Position numbers and translations under genes: made by a program
Notes under the pieces: generated by a model
What the model saw: only the letters and a program-made list of their open reading frames with translations
What the model was told of the DNA's origin: nothing
The model's database searches: none
Assembly: GCA_963843275.1 (NCBI GenBank)
Contig: CAWJJM010000012.1
Location: forward strand, 124,001 to 188,000
From: CAWJJM01 sp963843275
Lineage (GTDB): Bacteria > Acidobacteriota > Thermoanaerobaculia > Multivoradales > JBCCEF01
Length of the DNA: 64,000 nucleotides
Direction: 5' to 3'
Part shown: one piece after another, positions 1 through 10,418 of the stretch
How the letters are laid out: each line of letters starts with the position of its first letter
How positions within the stretch are numbered: position 1 is the stretch's first letter

Positions 1-2
1 CC

Positions 3-404
3 ACCGAGTTCGACTGGCGCGTCGGCGTGCTCGAGGGCGAGGTGCTGTGGGTGGCGCGCTACCACATGGCCCGCCGCCACTGGCAGATCGCCAAGCGCTC
101 GGCCAAGGGGACGAGCTTCGGCCGGGTGGAGGCGGTGCCGGTGGCCGCGGCGCCGCCCGACGTGGTGGCGCTGGCGCTCGCCGGGACGGGGCTGATCGGC
201 GACGGGCTCTACGGGGTCGACATCAAGGAGACCGCCGACGGCCCGGTGCTGATCGAGATCAACGACAACCCCAACCTCGACGCCGGGCTCGAGGACGCCG
301 CCGGCAAGGACCATCCGTACGAGGCGATCCTCGCCGCCTTCCAGCGCCGCATCGAGGCGGAGGGCCGCACCGGCGCCGACGCCGGCCGCGGGGCCGTGAC
401 GTGA
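3..404 (+). CDS. RimK-like ATP-grasp ligase, C-terminal part (5' truncated)
   Basis: The window opens inside this gene; the frame is open from base 3 with no start visible. About 133 C-terminal residues remain. They include the end of an ATP-grasp fold: VGVLEGEVLWVARYHMA, then GDGLYGVDIKE and VLIEINDNPNLDAGLED, the last being the Mg/ATP-binding E-x-N strand typical of RimK/glutathione-synthase-like ligases that join amino acids to carboxylates. Its TGA overlaps the GTG of the next gene, a GCS2-family ligase, so the two are co-translated. The pairing suggests a small peptide or amino-acid ligation pathway, but the substrate cannot be read from the sequence. RimK family is well supported; acting on ribosomal protein S6 is not. 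Confidence 0.8.
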   Translation, partial: TEFDWRVGVLEGEVLWVARYHMARRHWQIAKRSAKGTSFGRVEAVPVAAAPPDVVALALAGTGLIGDGLYGVDIKETADGPVLIEINDNPNLDAGLEDAAGKDHPYEAILAAFQRRIEAEGRTGADAGRGAVT

Positions 405-1678
405 GACATCCCGGCGGGCCGCCGGCTTCGCTGCCGGCGGCCGGCCCGCGCTACCGCCTCTTCGAGGTGGTGGGGATCGAGCTCGAGTACCCGATCGTCG
501 GGCCCGACCTGGCGGTCCTGCCGCTGGTCGAGGAGGCCTTCCGCCGCCTCCACGGGCGCCCCACCTCCGACCTCGAGCGCGGTGGCGCCGGCTTCTCCAA
601 CGAGCTGGCGGCCCACGTCTTCGAGCTCAAGACGCTGGTGCCGGAGCGCCGCCTGGTCGACGCCGAGCGGGTGCTCGCCGCCGGCGTCCGCTGCTTCGAC
701 GACGTGCTGCGGGAGGGGTGGGGGGCGCGCCTGCTGCCCACCGGGATGCACCCGCTGATGCGGCCGGCGGTGGAGGGGAGGCTGTGGCGGCGCTCCGGCC
801 GCCGCATCTACGAGACCTACGACCGGGTCTTCGGCATCCACGGCCACGGCTGGCTCAACGTGCAGGCGAGCCACCTCAACCTGCCCTTCGGCAGCGAGGA
901 GGAGACGGTGCGGCTGCACAACGCGATCGTCTGCCTGCTGCCGTACCTGCCGGCGCTGGCCGCTTCGTCGCCGCTGGTCGAGGGACGCCTCGGGCCGGCG
1001 GTGGACAACCGGCTGACCTTCTACGGCACCAACCAGGCGCGGGTGCCGGAGATCGCCGGCCGGGTGATCCCCGAGTACATGCGCTCGTTCCGCCAGTACC
1101 GGCGCGAGGTGCTGGGGCGCATCTACCGGGCCCTCGACCCGATCCCCGAGGCGGCGCGGCTGCGCCACGAGTGGGTCAACTCCCGCGGCGCCATCGTCCG
1201 CTTCGTCCGCGACGCCATCGAGATCCGCGTCCTCGACACCCAGGAGTGCCCGAAGATGGACGTCGCCGTGGCGGCCTTCGTGCGCGGCGCCCTGCGCCGG
1301 CTGGTCGACCGGCTCGCCGCCGGCACGGTCGAGCTGCCCGACCCCGACGTCCTGGTCGCCGACTACCGGGCGACCGTCGAGCGGGGCACCGCGGCGGTCG
1401 TCGCCGCGCCGCACCTGGCGCCGCTCGCCGCCGCCGCCGGCCCGCTCGCCGCCGGCGAGCTCCTCGTCGCCCTCGCCGCCGACGCCCGCCGGGCGCTCGC
1501 CCCCGACGAGCGCCCCTACCTCGACCTGGTGGTCTCGCGGCTCGCCGGCGGCAACCTCTCCGAGCGCATCCGCCGCCGCCTGGAGGGCGTGCCGCGGGCG
1601 GAGCTGCCGGCGGCGATCCGCGCCGTCTACGGCGAGCTCGCCGACCATCTCCGCGACAACCGGGTGTGGGCCGGCTGA
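401..1678 (+). CDS. Glutamate-cysteine ligase family 2 (GCS2) protein
   Basis: 425 residues from a GTG overlapping the previous stop. An upstream extension would run through the RimK frame and is rejected. Family features are ELEYPIVGPD near the N-terminus (the substrate/metal E-x-E strand), FSNELAAHVFELKT, TGMHPLMRP, HGHGWLNVQASHLNLP, and NSRGAIVRFVRDAIEIRVLDTQECP near residues 265-290. These match carboxylate-amine ligases of the GCS2/COG2170 group, which form gamma-glutamyl or related amide bonds using ATP. Co-translation with the RimK-like ligase suggests the two act on the same small molecule. Which carboxylate and amine are joined is unknown, and true gamma-glutamylcysteine synthesis is only one possibility. 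Confidence 0.82.
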   Translation: MRHPGGPPASLPAAGPRYRLFEVVGIELEYPIVGPDLAVLPLVEEAFRRLHGRPTSDLERGGAGFSNELAAHVFELKTLVPERRLVDAERVLAAGVRCFDDVLREGWGARLLPTGMHPLMRPAVEGRLWRRSGRRIYETYDRVFGIHGHGWLNVQASHLNLPFGSEEETVRLHNAIVCLLPYLPALAASSPLVEGRLGPAVDNRLTFYGTNQARVPEIAGRVIPEYMRSFRQYRREVLGRIYRALDPIPEAARLRHEWVNSRGAIVRFVRDAIEIRVLDTQECPKMDVAVAAFVRGALRRLVDRLAAGTVELPDPDVLVADYRATVERGTAAVVAAPHLAPLAAAAGPLAAGELLVALAADARRALAPDERPYLDLVVSRLAGGNLSERIRRRLEGVPRAELPAAIRAVYGELADHLRDNRVWAG

Positions 1679-1732
1679 AGGGGCGCGGCGGGCCGCCGGC
1701 CCCGTCCCCCGGCGCCGCGGCCGGCGGTCCGC

Positions 1733-1761
1733 TTGACAGCCGCGGGCGGCGCTGCTGTAAT
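1733..1761 (+). promoter_or_regulatory. Sigma70-type promoter of the aro-his-trp supercluster
   Basis: A perfect TTGACA at 1733-1738 is followed after 17 bases by TGTAAT (1756-1761). Transcription would begin near 1768, leaving about 39 bases before the leader-peptide ATG at 1807. It is the only good promoter seen between the GCS2 gene and the first structural gene, and no promoter-sized gap occurs again until after 18345. Confidence 0.75.
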
Positions 1762-1806
1762 CCGCCCACCGATCCGCCGGCCGTTCCGGCGTCACCGAGA
1801 CCGACG

Positions 1807-1887
1807 ATGCGCACCGCCGCCCCCCGTTCCGCCGCGATCCCCGCCCGGACCTGGTGCTGGCGTGCGCACCACCACGGCGTGACCTAG
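1807..1887 (+). CDS. Hybrid Trp/His leader peptide
   Basis: A 26-residue ORF ending in TAG at 1885-1887, with a weak SD (GAGA at 1797-1800). The first half is unremarkable (Ala, Pro, Arg). The second half reads RTWCWRAHHHGVT, with Trp codons at 1852 and 1858 and three consecutive His codons at 1867-1875. Trp and His are the end products of the operon immediately downstream. The ORF stops one to two codons' width before a series of alternative hairpins and an intrinsic terminator, which is the layout of classical trpL and hisL attenuator peptides. Here the two sensor motifs sit in one peptide, 6 bases apart. The peptide itself probably has no function after translation. Confidence 0.85.
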   Translation: MRTAAPRSAAIPARTWCWRAHHHGVT

Positions 1888-1920
1888 CCGGGACACAGTC
1901 CCGGCCGCGCGACCCGGGAC
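1887..1920 (+). promoter_or_regulatory. Alternative hairpins of the trp/his attenuator
   Basis: Segment 1 (1887-1894, GCCGGGAC) pairs perfectly with segment 2 (1898-1905, GTCCCGGC). Segment 2 (1898-1904) can instead pair with segment 3 (1914-1920, CCGGGAC). Segment 3, if free, can pair over 1911-1919 with 1947-1955 (nine pairs, one G-U), which invades the 5' arm and loop of the terminator. The three pairings are mutually exclusive. Predicted logic (inference): a ribosome stalled on Trp or His codons leaves 1:2 intact and segment 3 free to act as antiterminator. A ribosome reaching the stop codon masks segment 1, allows 2:3, and the terminator forms. Confidence 0.7.
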
Positions 1921-1942
1921 AGACGAGGCCGTCGGCAGCACG

Positions 1943-1976
1943 CTCCTTCCGGGTCCCCGGAAGGAGTTTTCGTTTT
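1943..1976 (+). terminator. Attenuator terminator overlapping the aroDE ribosome-binding site
   Basis: A perfect 10-bp stem, CTCCTTCCGG (1943-1952) with CCGGAAGGAG (1957-1966), has a 4-base loop and is followed by TTTTCGTTTT (1967-1976). This is a strong intrinsic terminator. Its 3' arm contains AAGGAG (1961-1966), the SD for the TTG start of aroDE at 1975, and the start codon lies within the T tract. The hairpin would therefore both stop transcription and, on read-through RNA, hide the ribosome-binding site. Confidence 0.85.
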
Positions 1977-3490
1977 GGCCACAGAGGCGCCCCGAGCCAC
2001 CGTCGTCGCCACCCTGGCGGCGCTGCCCGCCGAGGCCGGCGGACGGGCGGCCCTTCTCGCCGCCGCCGGGCGCGACGCCCAGGTGCTCGAGGTGCGCGCC
2101 GACGCCACCGGCGAGGTCGACCCGGGGGCGCTGCGCGAGCACTTCCCCGGGCGGCTGCTCTACACCCTGCGCAGCCGTGCCGAGGGCGGCGGCTTCGACG
2201 GCAGCGAGGAGCGCCGCCGCGAGCGGCTGTGTGCCGCCGCGGCGGGCTACGACTACGTCGACCTCGAGGCCGAGCGCGACCTCGTCCCCGAGGTGCTGGC
2301 CGCCGTGCCGCCCGAGCGGCGGGTGGTGTCCTGGCACGGCGCGCCGACCGACGCGGTGGAGCTCGAGGAGCGCTTCGCCCGCCTGGACGCGGTGCCGGCC
2401 CGCCTCTACAAGATGGTCGTCCAGGGCGCCGGTCCCGGCGACGGCGTCGCGCCGCTGCTCGCCGCCGCCGCCCTGGGCCGCGCCGACCTGCTCGCCTTCG
2501 CCAGCGGGCGTGGCGCCGCCTGGAGCCGCCTGCTCGCCCCGCGGGTCGGGGCGCGGGTCGTCTTCGCCGCCGCCGCGGCCGACACCGCCGGCGCCCCCGG
2601 GCAGCTCACCGCGGCCGAGCTGGTGCGCGACTACGGCCTGCCCGATCTGCCGCCGGTGGAGCGGATCTTCGGGATCGTCGGCGACCCGGTGCTGGGGCGC
2701 TCGCTGTCGCCACGGCTCCACAACGCCGCCTACCGCGCGGTGGGCTACCCGGCGCTGTACGTCCCCTTCGAGACCGACTCGTTCGGCGACTTCTGGCTCG
2801 ACGTCGTCGAGTCGGAGGTCTTCGACCGCCTCGGCCTTCCCCTGGCCGGCCTCTCGGTGACCGTGCCCCACAAGCGCTCCGCGCTGGCGGTGGCGGGCGC
2901 GGTCAGCCCGCTCGTCGAGTGCGTCGGCGCCGCCAACACCCTGTTGCGCACCGAGGGCGTGTGGGAGGCGGAGACCACCGATCCGGCCGGGGTGGTCGAG
3001 CCCCTGGCCGCGCGTGGCGTCGAGCTGGCCGGTCGACGGGCGGCGGTGGTCGGCTCCGGCGGGGCGGGGCGCTCGGCGGCCTTCGGCCTGGTCCGCGCCG
3101 GCGCCGAGGTCACCCTGGTGGCCCGCTCGCCGGAGCGCGGGCGGGCAGGCGGCCGCGGAGCTGGCGGTCGCCTACGCCCCGGTCGAGGGGTTCCGCCCGG
3201 AGGGGTTCGCCGTCGTGGTGCACGCCACGCCGCTCGGCTCGGATCCCGACGACCCGCTGCCCTTCGCGGTCGACGGGCTGGGAGCGGGGACCGTGGTGGT
3301 GGACATGGTCTACGGCGCCGGCCCGACGCCGCTGGTGCGGGCGGCGCGGGAACGCGGCGCCGCCGCGGTCGACGGCCGCGAGGTACTGCTCCACCAGGGG
3401 ATCGAGCAGTTCCGCCTGATGACCGGAAGCGACCTGCCGAGCGCGCTCGGCCGCGAGGTCCTGGGGCTCGGCGCCGAGGGGGACGGGTGA
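1975..3490 (+). CDS. aroDE: Bifunctional type I 3-dehydroquinate dehydratase / shikimate dehydrogenase
   Basis: Catalyses two consecutive shikimate-pathway steps, dehydroquinate to dehydroshikimate to shikimate. The TTG start has the strong SD AAGGAG eight bases upstream. The N-terminal half (about residues 8-215) is a class I AroD barrel with LEVRAD, VVSWHG (catalytic His) and YKMVVQ (Schiff-base Lys). The C-terminal half is AroE, with SLSPRLHN, VTVPHK, GAANTL, the NAD(P) loop GSGGAGRSA, VHATPLG and LHQGIEQF. About 504 residues in all. A one-base indel near 3135-3150 splits the AroE half across two frames, but both sides are well conserved. AroD-AroE fusions are known in plants and some bacteria. 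As first gene of the cluster it supplies chorismate precursor for Trp. Confidence 0.85.
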
Positions 3491-4571
3491 GGATCTCCGC
3501 CGCCCTGCCGCAGGGCGTGACCGCGCTGCTCTTCGACACCGCGCGCCGCCGCCGGCGGCTCGAGGCCCGCCTGGTGGAGCGGCTCGAGACGGCCGGCTTC
3601 TCCGAGGTCGTGCTGCCGGTGGTCGACTACTTCGAGCCCTACGAGCCGTTGCTCGGAGCCGCCTCGCGGGGCGAGCTCTACCGCTTCGTCGACCGCGACG
3701 GCGAGCTGCTCGCCCTGCGCGCCGACTTCACGCCGCTGCTGGCCCGGTTGCTCGCCCCGATGCTGGCCCCCGGCGCCGCGCCGGCGCTCGAGCTCCCCCT
3801 GCGCCTCTTCTACCGGGGTGACGTGGTGCGCTACGAGCAGGAGCGCCCCGGGCGGCAGCGCGAGTTCTACCAGGTGGGGGCGGAGCTGCTCGGCGTCCCC
3901 GGAGCGGCGGCGGAGCGCGACATGCTGCGGCTCTTCCTGACGCTGCTGGCGGCGGCGGCGGAGGAGGCGGAGGAGGCGCGACCGGCGAGCTCCGGGTGGT
4001 GCTGGGCTTCGCCGGCGCCCTCGACGCCACGCTGGCCGCGGCCGCGGCGGACGGCGCCGACCCCGGCCGGCTGGCGGCGGCGCTGGTGCGGCGGGAGCGC
4101 GCGCCGCTGCGGGCGGTGCCGGGAGACGTGGGCGCGGGGGAGGCGGGCCGGCGGCGCTGGCCGCAGGTGCTGCACGCCGTTCTCACCGACGGCGTGCCGG
4201 AACGTCCGGAGCACCTGGGCGGCGCGGCGGGCGGCCGCCTCGCCGCCCTCGGGGAGCTGCGGCGCGAGCTCGCCGGCGACTTTCCCGGCATCGCGCTCGG
4301 CATCGACCTCGCCGAGTTCGCCGGCCACACCCTCGAGCCGTCGCTGGCGCCGGCCGGCCGCGCCGCCGAGCGCGCCTACTACGACGGCCTCGTCTTCCGC
4401 GCCTACCGCGGCGCGGTGGCACTGCCGGCGGGGGGTGGCGGGCGCTACGACCGGCTGTTCGGCCGCCTCGGCGCGCCGGTGCCGGCGGTCGGCTTCACGC
4501 TCGGGCTCGACCGGCTGGGCGGCGGCGGCCCGGCCGGCGCGGCCGGCGCGGCGGCGGAGGAAGGACGGTGA
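3487..4571 (+). CDS. hisZ: ATP phosphoribosyltransferase regulatory subunit HisZ
   Basis: A HisRS-paralogous subunit that activates the short form of HisG and confers histidine feedback. GTG at 3487 overlaps the aroDE stop. Class II synthetase-like motifs are present: LRADFTPLLARL, YRGDVVRYEQ with the RPGRQREFYQVGAELLG segment, and a C-terminal RYDRLFGRLG with GFTLGLDRL. There is no anticodon-binding domain, and the length (about 361 residues) fits HisZ rather than HisRS. A frameshift lies near 3960-3990 in a GGAGGC-repeat run; the protein resumes as VVLGFAGALDATL. The adjacent short hisG makes the assignment firm. HisS itself is not in the window. Confidence 0.85.
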
Positions 4572-5190
4572 TCCGGCTGGCGCTGCCCAAGGGGCGCAAC
4601 CTCGGGCCCACCCTCGCCGCCCTGCGCCGGGCCGGTCTCGGGCTCGCCGGCTTCGAGAACGACGGCCGGCGTCTGCTGACCCGCTTCCCGGACGACGGCG
4701 TCGAGACGCTGCTGCTCAAGGACGCCGACCTGCCCCTCTACGTGGAGTACGGGGTCGCCGACGCCGGCGTGGTGGGCAGCGACGTGCTCGACGAGGCCGG
4801 CGCCGACCTGCTGGTGCCGGTGCGGCTCACCGCCGGCGGCAGCCGGCTGTCGTTGATCGGCCGCCCGCGCCCGCTGCCGCGCCCGGGAGAGCAGGTGCGC
4901 CTGGCGACCAAGTATCCGCGCACGGCGCGGCGGCTGGTGGCCGAGCGGCCGTGGTCGGCGGAGGTGGTCGAGCTGTCCGGCTCGGTGGAGCTGGCGCCGC
5001 TGCTGGCGCTGGCCGACCTGGCGCTCGACATCGTCCAGAGCGGGCGCACGTTGGCCGAGAACGGGCTGGTGGAGCTCGAGGAGGTGGCGCCGGTGGCGCC
5101 GGCGGTGGTGGTCAACCGCGCCTCCTTCCAGCGCCACCGGGAGCGGGTCAACGAGCTGGTCGGACGCCTCGAGGCGGCGGGGGTGGCGCG

Positions 5191-5194
<4 letters not shown>
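4568..5194 (+). CDS. hisG: ATP phosphoribosyltransferase, short form, catalytic subunit
   Basis: Catalyses the first committed step of histidine synthesis, ATP + PRPP to phosphoribosyl-ATP. 208 residues, which is the short HisG lacking the C-terminal ACT-like regulatory domain and therefore needing HisZ, encoded just upstream. Visible motifs are RLALPKGRN at the start, VGSDVLDE and DIVQSGRTL (the PRPP-binding signature) near residues 155-165. GTG start overlaps the hisZ stop. The frame is intact. HisG competes with TrpD for PRPP, which gives a rationale for common control with the trp genes. Confidence 0.93.
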
Positions 5195-6503
<1,309 letters not shown>

Positions 6504-6507
<4 letters not shown>

Positions 6508-7628
6508 GGGCCCCGGCGCCGCCGGCGGGGGGCCGGCGCGCTCCGTCCGGCGCCGAGCTCCGCGCCCTCCCCGGAGCTACCGCCTCGACCAGGTGCCGGT
6601 CGCGCTTCGCCAAGCTCGACCAGAACGAGGTGCCCTGGGACCTGCCGCGCCGGGTCAAGCGCGAGGTGGCGCGGCGGCTGCTGGCCCGCGACTGGGCGAG
6701 CTACCCGGACTTCCACTCCGACGGCGCTGCGCCGGGCGCTGGGCGCGCGGCCACGACTGGCCGGCGGCGGGCGTCCTGGTGGGCAACGGCTCGAACGAGC
6801 TCCTCGGCGTGGCGCTCGAGGCGGTGGCGGGACCGGGCGCCGAGGTCCTCGGCGCCGACCCGAGCTTCGGCATGTACCCGCTCTTCGTCGCCCGCTCCGG
6901 CGGCACGCTACCGGCCGCTGCCGCCGCGGGAGGACCTGCGGCTGCCGCTGCGCCGAGCTGCGCGCGGCCGTGGAGCGGCAGCCGCGCCGCGCGCTGCTGC
7001 TGTGCTCGCCGAACAACCCCACCGGCGACGCCTTGACCCCGGACGAGGTGGCGGCGCTGGCCGAGCGCCTCGACGCGCCCCTGCTGCTCGACAACGCCTA
7101 CGCCGAGTTCTGCCGCCACGACTACCGGCCGCTGCTCGACCGCTTCCCCCACCTGGTGCTGTTCCGCACCTTCTCGAAGGCGTGGTCGCTGGCCGGGCTG
7201 CGGGTCGGCTACCTGCTGGCGCCACCCCGAGCTGGTGGCCAGCTGCGTCAAGGTCAAGCTGCCCTACAACCTCGGGCACGGCAGCGCCGCGGCGGCGGAG
7301 GTGGCGCTGGAAGCCGCGGCCACGGCGGCGCGGCGGGTGCGGGTGCTGGTCGGCCGGCGGCGCGGCTGGGCGGAGATGCTGGCCGCGGCGGGGCTCGAGG
7401 TGTTCCCGTCGGAGGCGAACTTCCTGCTGGTGCGCTGCGGCGACGGCGCGGCGGGCCCCGAGCGGGCGCGGCGGCTGCGGCGCGGCCTCGCCGAGCGCGG
7501 CATCCTGGTGCGCGACGTCGGCGGCTACCCCGGCCTGGCGGGCTGCCTGCGGGTGTCGGTGGGCTCGGGGCCGGCGCTGCGGGCCACCCGCCGCGCCCTG
7601 GCCGAGATCGGGTCGGAAGGAGGCGATC

Positions 7629-7639
<11 letters not shown>
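6504..7639 (+). CDS. hisC: Histidinol-phosphate aminotransferase (interrupted by indels)
   Basis: PLP-dependent transamination of imidazole-acetol phosphate. GTG 6504 overlaps the hisD stop; about 378 residues. Fold-type I motifs are KLDQNEVPWDLP near the start, LVGNGSNELL, LCSPNNPTGD, LLDNAYAEF, FSKAWSLAGLRVGY (PLP Lys) and, near the end, LRVSVGSG. Breaks lie near 6575-6605, 6725-6770, 6910-6970 and 7225. The conserved segments follow one another in the right order in successive frames. Placement between hisD and hisB supports HisC rather than a generic aromatic aminotransferase, although dual use for aromatic amino acids cannot be excluded. Confidence 0.83.
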
Positions 7640-8231
<592 letters not shown>

Positions 8232-8235
<4 letters not shown>

Positions 8236-8903
8236 GCGCCGCCCGCCGGGTGACCGTGATCGACGCCGGGGTGGGCAACCTCGGCGAACCTGGCGCGCGC
8301 CCTGGAGCGGGTCGGCGCCGAGGTGACGGTGAGCGACGTCCCGGCGCGGTCGCGGCCGCCGGCGCTGCCTGCTGCTGCCCGGGGTGGGCGCCTTCGCGCC
8401 GCCGCGCGAGCGCCTGGCGGGGAGCGGCTCGAGGCGGCGCTCGCGACGGCGCTCGGCGCGGGCGCCTGGCTGCTCGGGATCTGCGTCGGGTTCCAGCTCC
8501 TGTTCGCCGGCAGCGACGAGTTCGGCGCCACCGACGGCCTGGGCCTGCTGCCCGGCCGGGTCACCCGGCTGCCCGCCGGCGTGCCGCTGCCGCACATCGG
8601 CTGGAACCGGCTCGCAGTCGACCGTGGCGGCCGGCGACGGGAGGGCGCGGCCAGCCGGCGCTGCTCGCCGGCCTGACCGCGGAGCCCTACGTCTACTTCG
8701 TCCACAGCTTCGCCCCGGAGGGGGTGCCGCAGGCCGTGGTGTCGCGCGACCGCCCTCACGGGCGCGCCTTTCCCGCCGTCGCCGGCCGCGGGCGCGTGCT
8801 CGGCACCCAGTTCCACCCCGAGAAGAGCGGCGCCGCCGGGCTGGCCCTGCTCGCCAACTTCGTGGAGATGGCGCATGGAGCTGCTGCCGTCGATCGACCT
8901 TAG
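8232..8903 (+). CDS. hisH: Imidazole glycerol phosphate synthase, glutaminase subunit (interrupted by indels)
   Basis: Class I glutamine amidotransferase that passes ammonia to HisF. ATG 8232 overlaps the hisB stop (ATGA). Motifs are VTVIDAGVGNL at the N-terminus, LLLPGVGAFAPP, the nucleophile region LLGICVGFQLLF, LPHIGWN, YVYFVHSFAPE and the catalytic GTQFHPEKS. About 223 residues. Breaks near 8285, 8365, 8415 and 8610. At two of these an extra base is easy to see (for example ctcGgcgaacctg, where ctc-gcg-aac-ctg is expected). The predicted stop (8901-8903) lies 29 bases inside hisA. Confidence 0.82.
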
Positions 8904-9614
8904 GCGCGGCCGGGTGGTGCGCCTGGTCCAGGGCGACGACGCCCGCGGCCACGGTCTACGGCGAGACCCCGGCCGAGGTGCTGGCGCGCGTTCGCCGCCG
9001 CGGGCGTGCGGCGTGTCCACCTGGTCGACCTCGACGCCGCCTTCGGCGGGGCGCCCCAGCGCGAGCTGGTGGCGGCTCTCGCGGCGCTGCCCGCGGCGGC
9101 GCGCCCGGCGCTCCAGCTCGGCGGCGGCCTGCGCGACGCCGCGGCGGTGGCGTGGGCGCTGGACGCCGGCTGCGAGCGGGTGGTGCTGGGCTCGCTGGCC
9201 GTGGACCGCCCCGGGGAGCTGGCCGAGCTGGCGCGGCGTCACCCCGGGCGGGTCGTGCCGGCGCTGGACAGCCGCGACGGCGAGGTCCGGGCGGCGGGCT
9301 GGCGGCGCGGCGGCGGCGCCTCCCCGGCGGCGGCGGCCGCCCGCTTCGCCGGCCTGCCCTGCCCGGCCGTGCTGGTCACCGACGTCGAGCGCGACGGGAC
9401 GCTCCGCGGGCCGAACCTCGAGCTCGCCGCCGCGGTGGCCGCCGCCTGCGGCCTGCCGGCGCTGGTCTCGGGCGGCGTCCGCTCGCTGGACGACCTGGCG
9501 GCGGCGCGGCGGGCCCCGGGCGTCGGCGGCGCCGTGGTGGGGCGGGCGCTCTACGAGGGCGCCTTCGGTCTGGACGAGGCGCTGGCCGCCTGCCGCGGCG
9601 GGGAGGGCGCGTGA
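8875..9614 (+). CDS. hisA: ProFAR isomerase (HisA), interrupted by two indels
   Basis: Amadori isomerisation of ProFAR to PRFAR in a (beta/alpha)8 barrel. Starts MELLPSIDLRRGRVVRLVQGD with the first catalytic Asp; LQLGGGLRD, VLGSLAV, VTDVERDGTLRGPN (second catalytic Asp) and LVSGGVRSLDDL follow. About 246 residues. Two one-base insertions (near 8950 and 8990) shift the frame twice within 40 bases, after which the gene is clean. Because a separate trpF exists downstream, a PriA-type dual HisA/TrpF enzyme is not required. Confidence 0.86.
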
Positions 9615-10418
9615 GCGGCGCCGCGGCCCGCACCCACCTGGCGTGCCGGGTGATCCCCTGCCTCGACGTCTCCGGCGGGCGGGTGGTCAAGGGGGTGCGC
9701 TTCCGCGACCTCGCCGACCACGGCGACCCGGCGGAGGCGGCCGAGCGCTACGCGGCGCAGGGCGCCGACGAGATCGTCTTCCTCGACATCACCGCGGCCC
9801 CGGAGCGCCGGGGCACCGAGCTCGCCTGGGTGGCGCGGACCGCCGAGCGGGTGTTCGTGCCGCTGACCGTCGGCGGCGGGGTGCGCAGCGTCGACGACGC
9901 CCGGGCGCTGCTCGCCGCCGGGGCCGACAAGGTCGGCGTCAACACGGCGGCGGTGGCGCGGCCCGAGCTGGTGGGCGAGCTGGCCCGCCGCTTCGGCAGC
10001 CAGTGCGTGGTGCTGTCGATCGACGCCCGGCGGCGGCCGGCCGCCGCCGCGGCCCCGGACGTCTGGGAGGTGGTGACCGCCGGCGGTCGTCGACCCGACC
10101 GGCCGCGGCGCGCTCGAGTGGGCGGTGGAGGGGGTGCGGCGGGGGGCGGGCGAGATCCTGCTGACCTCGATCGACGCCGACGGCACCCGGGGCGGCTACG
10201 ACCTCGAGCTGGTCGGCGCGGTGGCGGCGGCGGTGCCGGTGCCGGTGATCGCGTCCGGCGGGGCGGGCGCCCCCGAGCACCTGGTGGCCGCGGCGCGCGC
10301 CGGTGCCGCCGCCGTCCTCGCCGCCTCGATCTTCCACCGCGGCACCGCCACGGTGGGCGAGGTCAAGGCGGCCCTGGCGGCCGCCGGCGTGCCGGTGCGC
10401 CCGGAGGGAGCGGCGTGA
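9611..10418 (+). CDS. hisF: Imidazole glycerol phosphate synthase, cyclase subunit
   Basis: Makes IGP and AICAR from PRFAR with ammonia from HisH. GTG 9611 overlaps the hisA stop. Motifs are CRVIPCLDVSGGRVVKGVRF (catalytic Asp near residue 18), EIVFLDITA, PLTVGGGVRSVDDA, GADKVGVNTAAV, ILLTSIDADGTRGGYD (second catalytic Asp) and VIASGGAGAPEHL. About 269 residues. One break near 10085 falls in the variable loop just before LEWAVEGVRRGAGEILL. The AICAR released links His and purine metabolism. Confidence 0.9.

Noticed and set aside
3..404. RimK-like gene as the S6-modifying partner of rpsF
   Set aside because: rpsF is 35 kb away and the direct neighbour is a GCS2 ligase, pointing to small-molecule ligation.
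209..1795. Long minus-strand open frame (528 codons) opposite the GCS2 gene
   Set aside because: Composition is Arg/Gly/Pro shadow coding typical of very high GC. The plus-strand protein has clear family motifs.
8875..9614. HisA as a PriA-type bifunctional HisA/TrpF
   Set aside because: A complete trpF with catalytic Cys and Asp exists at 14971-15654 in the same operon.
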